DNA from: Nonomuraea harbinensis
Lineage (GTDB): Bacteria; Actinomycetota; Actinomycetes; Streptosporangiales; Streptosporangiaceae
Direction: 5' to 3'
Length of the DNA: 64,000 bases
Assembly (NCBI RefSeq): GCF_019396385.1
Contig: NZ_JAHKRN010000009.1
Location: 178,933 to 242,932 of the forward strand
The position numbers were made by a program, and so were the translations under genes. Of this stretch, positions 1-8,449 are shown piece after piece; the stretch's first letter is position 1, and the number at the start of each line of letters is the position of its first letter. The notes beneath the pieces are model-generated. The model was not told the origin of the DNA. It saw only the letters and a list, made by a program, of their open reading frames with translations, and did not search any database.

Positions 1-664
1 GGGTCCAGCCCTCCTGGTCGACCCCGGCGTACAGCAGCGGCCCGTAGTAGTCGTTCCAGCAGTAGAAGAACGAGAACAGCGCCACCGCCGCGATCGCGGG
101 GCGGGCCATCGGCAGGATGACGCGGAACAGGATCCGCGCGTCCGAGCAGCCGTCCACCTTGGCCGCGTCGGTGTAGTCGCGCGGGATCGTGATGAGGAAC
201 TGGCGCAGCAGGAAGATCGAGAACGCGTCGCCGAAGAGCATCGGCAGGATCAGCGGCCACAGCGAGTCCGTCAGGTCCAGCCGCGCCCACACCAGGTAGA
301 TCGGCACCGCCACGACCTGCGGCGGCAGCATCATCGCGCTGATCACCACGAGGAACGCCGCCTTGCGGCCGCGGAAGCGGAAGCGGGACAGGGCGTAGGC
401 CGCCGGGATGGACGACACCAGCATGAACACCGTCGCCAGCGACGCGTACAGGAACGTGTTGAGCGTCCAGGTGAGCAGCTCCGAGCGGGCGAAGACGTCG
501 GCGAAGTTGGCCCAGTTCCACTGTTCCGGCCAGAGCCGGCTGGTGAGAGCCTGCTCGTCCGTCATGAGCGCGGTCAGGGTCACGAACGCGACCGGTCCGA
601 GGAACATCAGCGCCAGCGCGATGGCCAGCGAGTGCTGGGCGACCCACATCAGGCGGCGCCTCAC
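1..664 (-). CDS. Carbohydrate ABC transporter permease, MalG-like (partial, C-terminus off the left edge)
   Basis: Inner-membrane permease of a binding-protein-dependent sugar importer. About 221 codons are visible, reading MRRRLMWVAQHSLAI at the N-terminus. The GTG start at 664-662 overlaps the TGA of the upstream permease as GTGA, so the two are translationally coupled. Several hydrophobic segments are visible, and the EAA-type loop that contacts the ATPase appears as DYTDAAKVDGCSDARILFRV. No ATPase gene lies in the visible part. Actinobacteria often use a shared MsiK-type ATPase for such importers (family knowledge). Substrate is unknown. The gene continues beyond base 1. Confidence 0.93.
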   Translation of the reverse strand, partial: MRRRLMWVAQHSLAIALALMFLGPVAFVTLTALMTDEQALTSRLWPEQWNWANFADVFARSELLTWTLNTFLYASLATVFMLVSSIPAAYALSRFRFRGRKAAFLVVISAMMLPPQVVAVPIYLVWARLDLTDSLWPLILPMLFGDAFSIFLLRQFLITIPRDYTDAAKVDGCSDARILFRVILPMARPAIAAVALFSFFYCWNDYYGPLLYAGVDQEGWT

Positions 665-1626
665 GACGTCACCTCCGCCTTGCCGAACTGACGCAGCAGG
701 ATCAGCGTGAACAGCATCGCGACCGCGAACAGCAGCAGCGCGTGCACGCACGCCAGCCCCATCGACCAGTCGCGGAACCCGGTGTGGAACAGGTGCTGGG
801 GCAGGGTGAGCAGCGACCCGTCCGGATAGCCGGGGGTGAACGTGGTGCCGGCCGAGTCGGTCGCGCCGGACGCCACCCGGGAGGCGATCATCGCCTGGGT
901 GAAGTACTGCACGGCGTAGATCACGCCGGTGACGGCGGAGAACATCAGCACGGGGGAGATCGTCGGCAGCGTGATGCTGCGGAACTGCCGCCAGGCGCCC
1001 GCCCCGTCGATCGCGGCGGCCTCGTACAGATGCCTGGGCACGTCCAGCAGCGCCGCCAGGAAGATCATGATGGTGTTGCCGGCGCCCCACAGGGCGAGCA
1101 GGGTGAGGGTGGGCTTGGCCCAGGCGGCGCTGCCGAACCAGTCGGGGCCGGCGATCCCGAACCAGGCCAGCAGCTGGTTGACCGGGCCCGTCGCCGGGTT
1201 GAGCAGGTAGACGAAGGCGACCGTGCCCGCCACCATCGGCACCAGCGACGGCAGGTAGAAGATCGTCCGCAGGATCCCGCCGCCGCTCTTCAGCTTGGCC
1301 AGCAGCTGCGCCACGCCCAGCGCGAACACCACCTGGGCCGGGACCATGAACACGACGAGCCAGAGGGTGTTCAGCGCCGACTGCAGCACGCGCGGGTCGG
1401 AGAAGGCGTAGCGGTAGTTGTCCAGGCCGATGAACTCCAGCGTGAACAGGTCGTACCGGTGGAAGGAGAAGTAGACCGTGGACAGCAGCGGGTAGACGAA
1501 GAAGACCGTCACGCCGGCGATCCACGGCGACAGCCACAGCAGGGCGCGCAGGCCCTCGCCGGGCCGCCGGCGCGACGGCCGGGCGAGGGCGTGCCCGCGC
1601 CGCGCGACGTGGGTGGAGGCCATCAT
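661..1626 (-). CDS. Carbohydrate ABC transporter permease, MalF-like
   Basis: First permease of the importer, 321 aa from an ATG at 1626-1624 that overlaps the TGA of the binding-protein gene (ATGA). An upstream extension of the frame is possible but would run into the binding-protein gene, so the coupled ATG is preferred. After a basic cytoplasmic N-terminus (HALARPSRRRPGEG) come six predicted membrane spans. The EAA loop is visible as HLYEAAAIDGAGAWRQFRSI. It forms a heterodimer with the next gene product. Gene order binding protein, MalF-like, MalG-like is standard for this family. Confidence 0.95.
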   Translation of the reverse strand: MMASTHVARRGHALARPSRRRPGEGLRALLWLSPWIAGVTVFFVYPLLSTVYFSFHRYDLFTLEFIGLDNYRYAFSDPRVLQSALNTLWLVVFMVPAQVVFALGVAQLLAKLKSGGGILRTIFYLPSLVPMVAGTVAFVYLLNPATGPVNQLLAWFGIAGPDWFGSAAWAKPTLTLLALWGAGNTIMIFLAALLDVPRHLYEAAAIDGAGAWRQFRSITLPTISPVLMFSAVTGVIYAVQYFTQAMIASRVASGATDSAGTTFTPGYPDGSLLTLPQHLFHTGFRDWSMGLACVHALLLFAVAMLFTLILLRQFGKAEVTS

Positions 1627-2975
1627 CAGCCCCCGGACAGCTTCAGCTTGTCGTCGATCCGCTTGTCCACCCCGGCCAGCCCGGCGTCGAGGTCCTTGAC
1701 CGCGCCCTTCTCCCACTGGATGAGGAAGGTGGAGAAGGCGTCCTGGTTGAAGACGCTGTTGACGCTGGCCGGCATCGACGTCGTCTTCGGGTGGTCGAAG
1801 ATGTCGAGGAACGTCGCGAAGTTCGCGTCCTTGGCCAGGTCCGGGTGCTCCATGGCGGCCTTGGTGGTCGGTACGTTACGCAGCGCGTTCGACAGCGTCA
1901 CCAGCGACTCGGTGTCCGTGGTGAGGTGCTTGACCAGCTCCCAGGCGTGCTGCGGGTGCGCGGCGCCCCTCGGCACGCCGATCACCGTGCCGGCGGTGAA
2001 GCCGCTGCCGTACAGCTCGGGCTTGTCGTCGGCGACGGGCAGCGGGGCGGTGCCGTAGTCCAGGTCCTTGGCTTCGGGGTCGTTGGCGATCATGGCGTTG
2101 CGCCACTCGCCGTCGAGGATCATGGCGACCTTGCCCTCGAAGAACGGGTGCTCGGCTCCCCACTCGTCGCCCAGGCCCTTGCGGAACTTCTCCAGCTTGT
2201 CGTAGCCGTACCAGTCGACCAGTTCCTTCTGCCACCGCAGCAGCTGTTTCCACGCCGGGTCGGAGCCGATGGCCGAGGTGCCGTCGTCCTCGTACCACTT
2301 CGCGCCGACCATCGGGCCGAGGTGGCTGGGGGAGTTCTCGTAATACTGGAAGCTCGGGATGAACCCGGCGACCTCGATGTTCCCGTCGGCGTCGCGGACC
2401 GTGAGCTTCTTGGTCAGCTCGGTCAGCTCCGACAGGGTCTTCGGCGGCTGCCCGCCCTTCATCAGCGCCTTGTTGTAGTAGAGCCCGTACGCGTCCGCGA
2501 GCAGCGGCATCGTGCACCGCCTGCCCTCGAACTCGGTGTAGGCGCGGGCCGCGGCCGGGAGCACGCCCAGATCGATGCCGTCCTGCTCGATGACCGCGGT
2601 GAGGTCCTGGAACGCGCCGCTCCTGCACCACTGGGCGACGTTGTCGGTGGTGAACGAGGCCGCCACGTCGGGCGCCTTGCCGCCGCGGATCGCCTGGGTG
2701 ATCTGGGCGTCCTGGATGCCCTTCTTCGTGGTGACCTTGATCTGCGGGAACTTCGCCGTGAAGCCCGCGACCGCCTCCTCGAAGGCCTTCGTCTCGACGT
2801 CGGTGGAGAAGCCGTGCCACAGCTCCAGCGTGGCGGGGGGCAGCGCGGCGGCGGCCTGGCCGGTGCCGCTCGCGGCGGGCTGGGCGCCGAGCGACGGCGG
2901 TGCCTCCTTGCCCGCGGTGCATGCGGTGAGCGACAGGGCCAGCAGCCCGGCCGCCACGAGAGGGACGAAGCGCAC
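1626..2975 (-). CDS. Extracellular sugar-binding lipoprotein of ABC importer
   Basis: 449-aa solute-binding protein of the family 1 type that delivers a carbohydrate to the two downstream permeases. The N-terminus is a lipoprotein signal (MRFVPLVAAGLLALSLTACT) with lipobox LTAC, so the mature protein should be anchored through Cys-19. The mature chain begins with a Thr/Ala/Pro-rich linker and then a typical binding core (ATLELWHGFSTDVETKAFEE). It is the first gene of the three-gene operon. The 185 bp upstream hold an imperfect palindrome around AAGCTT. Which sugar it binds cannot be read from the sequence. Confidence 0.95.
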   Translation of the reverse strand: MRFVPLVAAGLLALSLTACTAGKEAPPSLGAQPAASGTGQAAAALPPATLELWHGFSTDVETKAFEEAVAGFTAKFPQIKVTTKKGIQDAQITQAIRGGKAPDVAASFTTDNVAQWCRSGAFQDLTAVIEQDGIDLGVLPAAARAYTEFEGRRCTMPLLADAYGLYYNKALMKGGQPPKTLSELTELTKKLTVRDADGNIEVAGFIPSFQYYENSPSHLGPMVGAKWYEDDGTSAIGSDPAWKQLLRWQKELVDWYGYDKLEKFRKGLGDEWGAEHPFFEGKVAMILDGEWRNAMIANDPEAKDLDYGTAPLPVADDKPELYGSGFTAGTVIGVPRGAAHPQHAWELVKHLTTDTESLVTLSNALRNVPTTKAAMEHPDLAKDANFATFLDIFDHPKTTSMPASVNSVFNQDAFSTFLIQWEKGAVKDLDAGLAGVDKRIDDKLKLSGG

Positions 2976-3023
2976 GAGAGTCTCCTATGAGCTGGTGTGG
3001 GGGTTACGTCGTCCACCAAGAGA

Positions 3024-3039
3024 TAGTAAAGCTTCCTAA
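3024..3039. promoter_or_regulatory. Candidate operator upstream of the sugar ABC operon
   Basis: The sequence TAGTAAAGCTTCCTAA is an imperfect palindrome centred on AAGCTT, about 50 bp upstream of the binding-protein start. Similar T-rich/A-rich repeats around a central AAGCTT or AAACTTT are reported for ROK- and NagC-like regulators of sugar importers in actinobacteria, from general knowledge of the family. No regulator gene is adjacent, so the assignment is tentative. Confidence 0.4.
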
Positions 3040-3160
3040 CTCAAAGGTGACGGTAAGCGGGCAGACCGGAGCGGTCAAGGCCCGAAACCACCTCGTTACG
3101 CCGCCCAAGGCGAGCGGTACGGAGCATCAAGGGTAAGAATGTTGACTATCGAGAGGCCGG

Positions 3161-4549
3161 TCAGGCAATGACGAGGAAGTCGGGCCCATCAGCGGACCGG
3201 CGCAGCCGGCCGACGGCGCGGAAGAAACGACTCCCGTGCGGATAGCGGGTCTGCAACCAGCCGTCGGACCGGGTGATGCCCGCTTCCTTGAGGTCGTGCC
3301 GGATGCGGTCCGCGAGCATCGCGGCGACGGCCGGGCCGTGGCTCGTGCGGGTGATCTGGAACTCGGTGAACCTGCACGAGTCGGGCGCCGGCTGCTGGAA
3401 CTGGACCTCCACCGCGCCGAGCACGTCGCCGGCGGTCACCTCGCCGAGCGGTCGCCTGCTGTGGTGCCAACGGTAGAACTTCCAGAACCGCTCGTCGTCC
3501 ATCGGCCCCGCCTCGCGCACCCGTACCCGGCCGTCCTCTTCCATCACGGCGATGTAGAGCACGCGGTTGTCAGAGCACGGCTTGTCTCTGAAGTGGTGGC
3601 GCGAGCAGAGAGGATCCCAGTGGTAGGCGAACCACATCAGCGACGCGGCGAGATCGGGATGGCCGCCGGCCCACCGGTCGTCGAAGAAGAACCACTGCTC
3701 ACGTGTCTCGCCCCATTCCGCGATGAGCATTTGGACCACATGCTCGTCCACGTGGATGACCGTGCCTTCGCGGCCGCGGGCGGTCCGGATCAGCTCCAGC
3801 GCCGCCGCGTGGGAGCTGAGGTCGGCGAGGTAGTCGTCCGGCGGCTCGGCATAGCCGGGCCATCGGTTGCAGCGCTCCAGCGCCGCCGCGATGCCGTCCT
3901 CGTCCGGCGCGATCAGCGACCGTAACACCATCAGTTCCAGCGGCCATTCGCCGGTGGTGCCGAGCGAGCGCAGCGCGGCGGCGAACTCCGGGAGCCGGAC
4001 GCCCCGGAAGGCGTAGGTGTCGTCCCGTCCGATGCTGAAGTGCCTCGCCCTGCAGGTGAGCAGGACCGCGTAGACGGTGCCCGTCCCGGACGATCCGGCC
4101 AGGTCGACGGTCTTCCACGGTGGTGTGAACCCGCCGGCGGGGGTGTTCACGGTCGCGGGCAGCGGCCCGTCGTGCACGGCGTAGGACCAGAGGCCGGGGC
4201 TGGCCGCCACGGCGGAGTCGTCGACGAGGTAGTACGCCACCTCATACCAAAGGGAGTCGGCGAGCACGCGCACGCTGTGGGCGTCGACGTTGCACTGCTG
4301 GAGTTCCGACACCCCGGTCCGGGCCAGGGTGCGCAGCTCCTCCATGTTGCGCGGCCGTGCGCCGCCTCTGAAGAGGGCCGCGAGATCCCAGATCCCCGTG
4401 CCCAGTTCGCGCTCGAACCACTCGTACGTGTCCCCGGCGGTGGCGTCCTCCCACACGTCATGGACCCACTCCAGCACCGTCGGCTGGGGCATCCGCCACA
4501 CGCGCTTGCCGAGAACGCCCTGGTCCCATGAGCGGTAGATCAGGTACAC
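3161..4549 (-). CDS. Hypothetical protein, about 462 aa
   Basis: I do not recognise this family. The GTG at 4549-4547 is chosen because the natural-looking protein begins VYLIYRSWDQGVLGKRV there, while the in-frame extension upstream is low-complexity Pro/Arg and would overlap the divergent gene. The protein is soluble-looking and rich in Trp and aromatic residues, with no signal peptide or membrane span. A His/Cys cluster (CSRHHFRDKPCSDN) in the second half could bind metal, but this is speculative. It is divergent from the membrane-anchored protein at 4705, with about 155 bp between them. Confidence 0.75.
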   Translation of the reverse strand: MYLIYRSWDQGVLGKRVWRMPQPTVLEWVHDVWEDATAGDTYEWFERELGTGIWDLAALFRGGARPRNMEELRTLARTGVSELQQCNVDAHSVRVLADSLWYEVAYYLVDDSAVAASPGLWSYAVHDGPLPATVNTPAGGFTPPWKTVDLAGSSGTGTVYAVLLTCRARHFSIGRDDTYAFRGVRLPEFAAALRSLGTTGEWPLELMVLRSLIAPDEDGIAAALERCNRWPGYAEPPDDYLADLSSHAAALELIRTARGREGTVIHVDEHVVQMLIAEWGETREQWFFFDDRWAGGHPDLAASLMWFAYHWDPLCSRHHFRDKPCSDNRVLYIAVMEEDGRVRVREAGPMDDERFWKFYRWHHSRRPLGEVTAGDVLGAVEVQFQQPAPDSCRFTEFQITRTSHGPAVAAMLADRIRHDLKEAGITRSDGWLQTRYPHGSRFFRAVGRLRRSADGPDFLVIA

Positions 4550-4704
4550 GGTGGCCTGCCCTGGAGATCGCCGGAAAGGCGATCTTAACCGTGCGGGTAG
4601 TCGCCGGCCGCTTCCTGGAACGCCGGGGGATCTCCACGCGGGCGTATCAAGATCGGCAGGAGGCGTTTCTGGACCCGGCCCGGCGGCTCGGCGAGGATGA
4701 GGCC

Positions 4705-5319
4705 ATGGCGGAGAAGCGATCAGCACGGCCGAAAGGTGGCCCGGACTGGACGGCCGTGAGCGCTATGGCGACCGCGGCTGCCGCCGTGGTCGCCCTGGTC
4801 GCGTACCTGATGCCGCAGCCCCCGCAGCCCGGCCCGGAACCCACCCCCTCGGCCGCGCAGTCGTCACCGGATCCCGCGCCCACCTCGCCCGCACCGCAGA
4901 CCTCGAGCCCTCCGCCCGAGCCCAGCACCCCCGAATCCAGCACCCCCGAATCCCGCACTCCCGAATCCCGCACTCCCGAACCGCCGGTGCCGAGCTCCAC
5001 CCCGGTGGCCGAGGATCCCCCCGCAACGCTGCCAGCGGTCCGGCCCGCCGGCTGCGACGAAACGGAGACGGCGCTGGCCACATACCGCCGGGACGCCGGG
5101 ACCACCCGCGCAGGCCAGGCAGCCGCGGCCCGCCAGGCCTACCAGGACCTGATGGGCGCGGGCCTCGACGCGCAAGGAGCGGTGGGAGCGACCATCCGCC
5201 GGCTGGCAGACGAGTTCCAGGAGCTGAACTTCCGCCTGACCGGTATGACGGGCGGCGATCCCAACCAGGTGATCGCGGACATCAACGCGGACTTCGCCGA
5301 CCTCAGGAGACTGTGCTGA
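4705..5319 (+). CDS. Membrane-anchored protein with Pro/Ser/Thr-rich linker
   Basis: 204 aa from ATG at 4705. The short basic N-terminus MAEKRSARPKGG is followed by one hydrophobic span (roughly residues 15-37), then a long extracytoplasmic linker of Pro, Ser, Thr and Glu that includes four copies of an S/R-T-P-E-S pentapeptide. The C-terminal domain of about 90 residues is alpha-helical and Ala/Gln-rich, with a Cys at its start (GCDETET) and a Cys as the last residue, which could pair. The topology suggests a small domain held away from the membrane by a flexible stalk. Function unknown. Confidence 0.75.
   Translation: MAEKRSARPKGGPDWTAVSAMATAAAAVVALVAYLMPQPPQPGPEPTPSAAQSSPDPAPTSPAPQTSSPPPEPSTPESSTPESRTPESRTPEPPVPSSTPVAEDPPATLPAVRPAGCDETETALATYRRDAGTTRAGQAAAARQAYQDLMGAGLDAQGAVGATIRRLADEFQELNFRLTGMTGGDPNQVIADINADFADLRRLC
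4924..4983. repeat. Four tandem 15-bp units inside the linker of the 4705 gene
   Basis: Two copies of AGCACCCCCGAATCC are followed by two diverged copies beginning CGCACTCCCGAA. The array stays in frame and encodes repeated S/R-T-P-E-S/P pentapeptides. Such arrays change length easily by slippage without breaking the reading frame, so the stalk length may vary between strains. Confidence 0.85.
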
Positions 5320-5403
5320 CCTGACGGCAGGTCGCAGCCCGCACTGGCCGTTCGCGGAGAACGCCTCCGGCATCACTACCGGAAGCACTCTCCCTTCTGA
5401 GGG

Positions 5404-5625
5404 CTATGGCTGAGGACGTTGGATGCCGTGGTGATCGAGCAGCAGGCCCACGCCGTATTCGAGGCGGACCATCCGCTCGTCCATGCCGGTCAGTCGTTCG
5501 TCCATGGCGGCGAGCCGATTCGTATGCTCCGCCTGAACCGCTTTGATCTCGGCGAGGTCCCGGCCGGTTTGGAAAGCCCAAGACTCCAAGGCGCTCACAC
5601 GCTCCTCCGTGCTCTTGGTGCTCAA
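5404..5625 (-). CDS. Small coiled-coil protein, 73 aa
   Basis: The start is placed at TTG 5625-5623 because a good ribosome-binding site (GGGAG) lies six bases upstream and the coiled-coil sequence begins here (STKSTEERVSALESWAFQ). The region upstream in frame is low complexity. Heptad spacing of Leu, Val and Met runs through SALESWAF to RLEYGVGLLLDHH, and MDERLTGMDERM is a near-repeat, so an oligomeric helical rod is expected. Short proteins of this kind are common in streptosporangia and streptomycetes with no known role. A weak 6-bp hairpin lies between it and the convergent gene ending at 5319. Confidence 0.6.
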   Translation of the reverse strand: MSTKSTEERVSALESWAFQTGRDLAEIKAVQAEHTNRLAAMDERLTGMDERMVRLEYGVGLLLDHHGIQRPQP

Positions 5626-5821
5626 GTCGATCTCCCTTACCGTGGGGGCAGGGACCTGGCTGATGACCGCAGTCAGGTCCCGGCTGTCGTCAAGGTTAGT
5701 CGGTGCCTGGCTGGTCGCCGAGAGACCACGAGGCGGCAGTCCGGTGCGGTCGCTCGGCAACCGTCGCCGGGCACCTGAGGTAATGAACACTTTACCCAAC
5801 GTGACGACAAGCTCGGGCGCG

Positions 5822-6040
5822 TCACCGCCTGCTGCGCCGCTTGGCGGTATACGGCAGGACGAACAGGTACAGGCCGGTGGGCAGGAGCAGGGCAAGGGGC
5901 AGGAGCGGCAGGTAGTAGATCCACTCGGCCGGCCCCTCCTGCCCCGCGACGGCGATGGCGACGACGGTGACGACGACGGTCACCGTGAAGGTCATGGACA
6001 GCCAGCGGTGCGCCCGCCGGACCCACGTGTTCCCGTTCAT
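5822..6040 (-). CDS. Small two-span membrane protein, 72 aa
   Basis: Starts at ATG 6040 (MNGNTWVRRAHRWLSM), preceded by a clear AAGGAG ribosome-binding site seven bases upstream. It has two hydrophobic helices: one about residues 15-33 (FTVTVVVTVVAIAVAG) and one about 42-62 (YLPLLPLALLLPTGLYLFVL). It ends in a basic tail (TAKRRSRR), so both ends should face the cytoplasm. No family recognised. It follows the esterase gene on the same strand, but a strong hairpin lies between them. Confidence 0.7.
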   Translation of the reverse strand: MNGNTWVRRAHRWLSMTFTVTVVVTVVAIAVAGQEGPAEWIYYLPLLPLALLLPTGLYLFVLPYTAKRRSRR

Positions 6041-6063
6041 GGCTCTCCTTGCGAGACGAGCGA

Positions 6064-6083
6064 CCCCGCTCCGGTGAGCGGGG
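6064..6083 (-). terminator. Hairpin between the esterase gene and the small membrane-protein gene
   Basis: Perfect 8-bp stem CCCCGCTC / GAGCGGGG with a CGGT loop, 84 bases downstream of the esterase stop codon and 24 bases upstream of the next start. No U-run is evident, as is usual in high-GC actinobacteria. It may end the esterase transcript or attenuate read-through. Confidence 0.55.
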
Positions 6084-6166
6084 ACATCCATGACGATCAC
6101 GCTAGGCGCGGCGCGGCGGCCGGCGCTTCTCCGTTCCTGACCGTTCAGCTGGGGCGCGCGGGCGGC

Positions 6167-7162
6167 TCAGGGGGCGAGGATACGGCGGAGCCAGCGCATC
6201 CGGGGCACACCGGCGTCCTGGGAGATCGCGGCGTGCGGGACGATGCCTTCGAAGCCGTGGAACCCGCCCGGCCAGACGTGCAGCTCGGCCTGGCCGCCGG
6301 CCTGCCAGATGCGGGTGGCGTAGGCGACGTCCTCGTCGCGGAAGGTCTCGGCCGAGCCGACGTCGATGAACGCCGGGGGCAGCCCCGACAGGTCGGTGGC
6401 CCGGGCCGGGGCCGCGTAGGGGGAGACGTCGGGGCCGCCGCGCCGGTCGCCGAGCAGGGCGGTCCAGCCGATCTCGTTGGCCGCGTGGTCCCAGATGCCG
6501 AGACCGGCCATCTGCAGGGACGAGGGGGTGTCGTTGCGGTCGTCCAGCATCGGGCACATCAGCATCTGCCCCACCAGGGCCGGGCCCTCGCGGTCGCGGG
6601 CCAGCAGGGCCACGGCCGCCGCGAGCCCGCCGCCCGCGCTGCCGCCGGCCACGAGGATGCGGGCCGGGTCGATGCCCAGCTCGGCGGCGTGCTCGGCGGT
6701 CCACACCAGACCCGCGTAGCAGTCTTCCACCGGGGCCGGGTGCGGGTGCTCGGGCGCGAGCCGGTACTCGACCGACACGAGCACCAGACGCAGCTCCTGC
6801 GCCACGTCCAGCAGCGAGTCCAGGCCGACGAGCCGGTTCCCGCCGATCATGCCGCCGCCGTGGATGTTGTAGATGGCCGCCAGCGGAGTGGTGGCGCCGG
6901 TGGGGCGGCAGATGAGCAGGGTGACGTCGGGCGCTCCGGCCGGGCCGGGCACCTCGCGCTCCTCCACGTCGAACGCCCCGTCGCGACTGAGCTGCTCGGC
7001 GGTGGGCACCGGCATCAGGGCCGAGTTCGCGCGCAGCGCGGGGATCTCGTCCAGCGACGTGAGCGGGGGCATGTGCTGCTGGATCAGGGTCAGGGCCGCG
7101 CCGAGTTCGGGGTCGAACGGCACCGGCGCGGCCGGCCGGGCGGGGGACTCGTCGATGCTCAT
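6167..7162 (-). CDS. Alpha/beta hydrolase, HSL-type esterase/lipase
   Basis: 331 aa from ATG at 7162 (MSIDESPARPAAP), preceded by GGTTCTCC on the plus strand, i.e. a GGAGAACC ribosome-binding region. Oxyanion-hole motif HGGG at about residues 101-104 and nucleophile elbow GGSAGG with Ser-175 place it in the hormone-sensitive-lipase family. The remaining triad members are probably the Asp in SAETFRDED and the His in GGFHGFE. It is likely a cytoplasmic carboxylesterase on acyl esters, since there is no signal peptide. It lies 94 bp downstream of the PucR-like regulator on the same strand and may be controlled by it. Confidence 0.9.
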   Translation of the reverse strand: MSIDESPARPAAPVPFDPELGAALTLIQQHMPPLTSLDEIPALRANSALMPVPTAEQLSRDGAFDVEEREVPGPAGAPDVTLLICRPTGATTPLAAIYNIHGGGMIGGNRLVGLDSLLDVAQELRLVLVSVEYRLAPEHPHPAPVEDCYAGLVWTAEHAAELGIDPARILVAGGSAGGGLAAAVALLARDREGPALVGQMLMCPMLDDRNDTPSSLQMAGLGIWDHAANEIGWTALLGDRRGGPDVSPYAAPARATDLSGLPPAFIDVGSAETFRDEDVAYATRIWQAGGQAELHVWPGGFHGFEGIVPHAAISQDAGVPRMRWLRRILAP

Positions 7163-7256
7163 CGGAGAACCTTTCGGTCGGACGTCGCGGCCGACTTGCC
7201 GCTGGGACCATGGTGGCCACGGCCGGGCCGGTGGATCGACCGCCAGATGGCGGGCC

Positions 7257-8315
7257 TTACCCGCCACTCGGCGGGTTTACCCGGCGACCCCGCCGATCGG
7301 CGGGCCTGCCCGGCTCGGGGTGGCGGGCCAGCCGCCGGAGTGCGAACGCGAGCTGCAGGCGCAGGCGGCCCTGCGGGGTGCGTACGTCCCAGCCCAGCAG
7401 GTGCTCGGCGTGGGCCATCCGTTCCTGCAGGGTGGAGTGGTGGATGGTCAGCTCCGTGGCGGCCGCGCGCAGGCTCTGGGCGTAGGCGACGGCGTGGAGG
7501 GTGGCGAGAGTCCAGGGCGCCGCCGACCCGGCCCGCTCCAGGGCGAGGACGTCGGGGACCGCCTCGCCGTCCGGGCGGGCCGCGGCGGCGAGCACCATCA
7601 GCCCGCCCAGCTCGTCCGCGAACACCACGCGAGGGCCGGGATCCTGGGCGGATCCCTCGGCCGCCAGGCGCAGCGCGACGCGGGCCAGCCGCCACGACTC
7701 GGGAAGCTCCGGCACGGGCACGGCGGGGCCGACCCCCTGGCGCTTCTCGCCGGGCCGGTCAGTGATGATCACCGGGTCACGCTCGATCCGGGCCCGCCCG
7801 CCCTCCTCCGCGACCGCGCGGACCCGTACGTCACCTGCCAGGTTGAGCCGCCGAGCGGCGATCAGCCGGGCCTGCGGCGGCGCGGCCGCGTCCAAGAGCA
7901 GCTCGACCAGGGCGGGATCCTCACCCGGCCGGGCGGGCGCGCGGCCCCAGGTGCGGTCGAGCACGTCGCGCGCCGCGGCGGCGGCCCGTTCGAGCACGAT
8001 GGCGTCGACGGGCCCCGCTCGTCCGGGACGCTCCAGCCGGAGCGCCGCCGCTCCGCTGCCCACGTGGTGGGCGGGCCAGCCCGGGTCGGGCGCGGTCCGG
8101 GCGTCCTCGCGCTCGCCGTCGGCCCTTACGCGGATCCGCAGGTGGCGGTCGGGGTCGGAGAGGCAGGCGGGGCAACCGGCCAGCATGGCGGCGCCGCGCA
8201 CGATCGCCTCCAGACCGGCATGGGCCTGGACGAGACGGTCGAAGTAGGCGATGACCCGCACCGCGGCCCCGGCCTCGGTGTCGAGCGCCGACACCCGGCC
8301 CACCAGCTCTCTCAT
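7257..8315 (-). CDS. PucR-type helix-turn-helix transcriptional regulator
   Basis: 352 aa. The C-terminal part (SLRAAATELTIHHSTLQERM, then HAEHLLGWDVRTPQGRLRLQLAF) matches the PucR C-terminal HTH domain, which typically reads a Leu-rich helix, HxxTLxxRL and RL.L..AL. The N-terminal 250 residues are a putative sensory region with a CPAC motif (GCPACLSDPDRH) that could hold a metal or be redox-active. Start at ATG 8315 (MRELVGRV). It is divergent from the membrane protein at 8450. Its effector is unknown; the esterase downstream is the likely target. Confidence 0.85.
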   Translation of the reverse strand: MRELVGRVSALDTEAGAAVRVIAYFDRLVQAHAGLEAIVRGAAMLAGCPACLSDPDRHLRIRVRADGEREDARTAPDPGWPAHHVGSGAAALRLERPGRAGPVDAIVLERAAAAARDVLDRTWGRAPARPGEDPALVELLLDAAAPPQARLIAARRLNLAGDVRVRAVAEEGGRARIERDPVIITDRPGEKRQGVGPAVPVPELPESWRLARVALRLAAEGSAQDPGPRVVFADELGGLMVLAAAARPDGEAVPDVLALERAGSAAPWTLATLHAVAYAQSLRAAATELTIHHSTLQERMAHAEHLLGWDVRTPQGRLRLQLAFALRRLARHPEPGRPADRRGRRVNPPSGG

Positions 8316-8449
8316 CCCCTCAGCCTAGGTGAGCCGGACCACAGCGGTAGCGATCCGTGACGACCCGCTCTCACCCGGTCCCACACAGACCGGGCCACAG
8401 CTTGCCGGGAACGAGCCGGATCGTCCCGAGATTGCGCTAGTGTGCGGCG

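Noticed and set aside
5318..5333. GACCTG-ACGG-CAGGTC hairpin after the stalked membrane-protein gene
   Set aside because: Only a 6-bp stem with no U-run, too weak to call a terminator.
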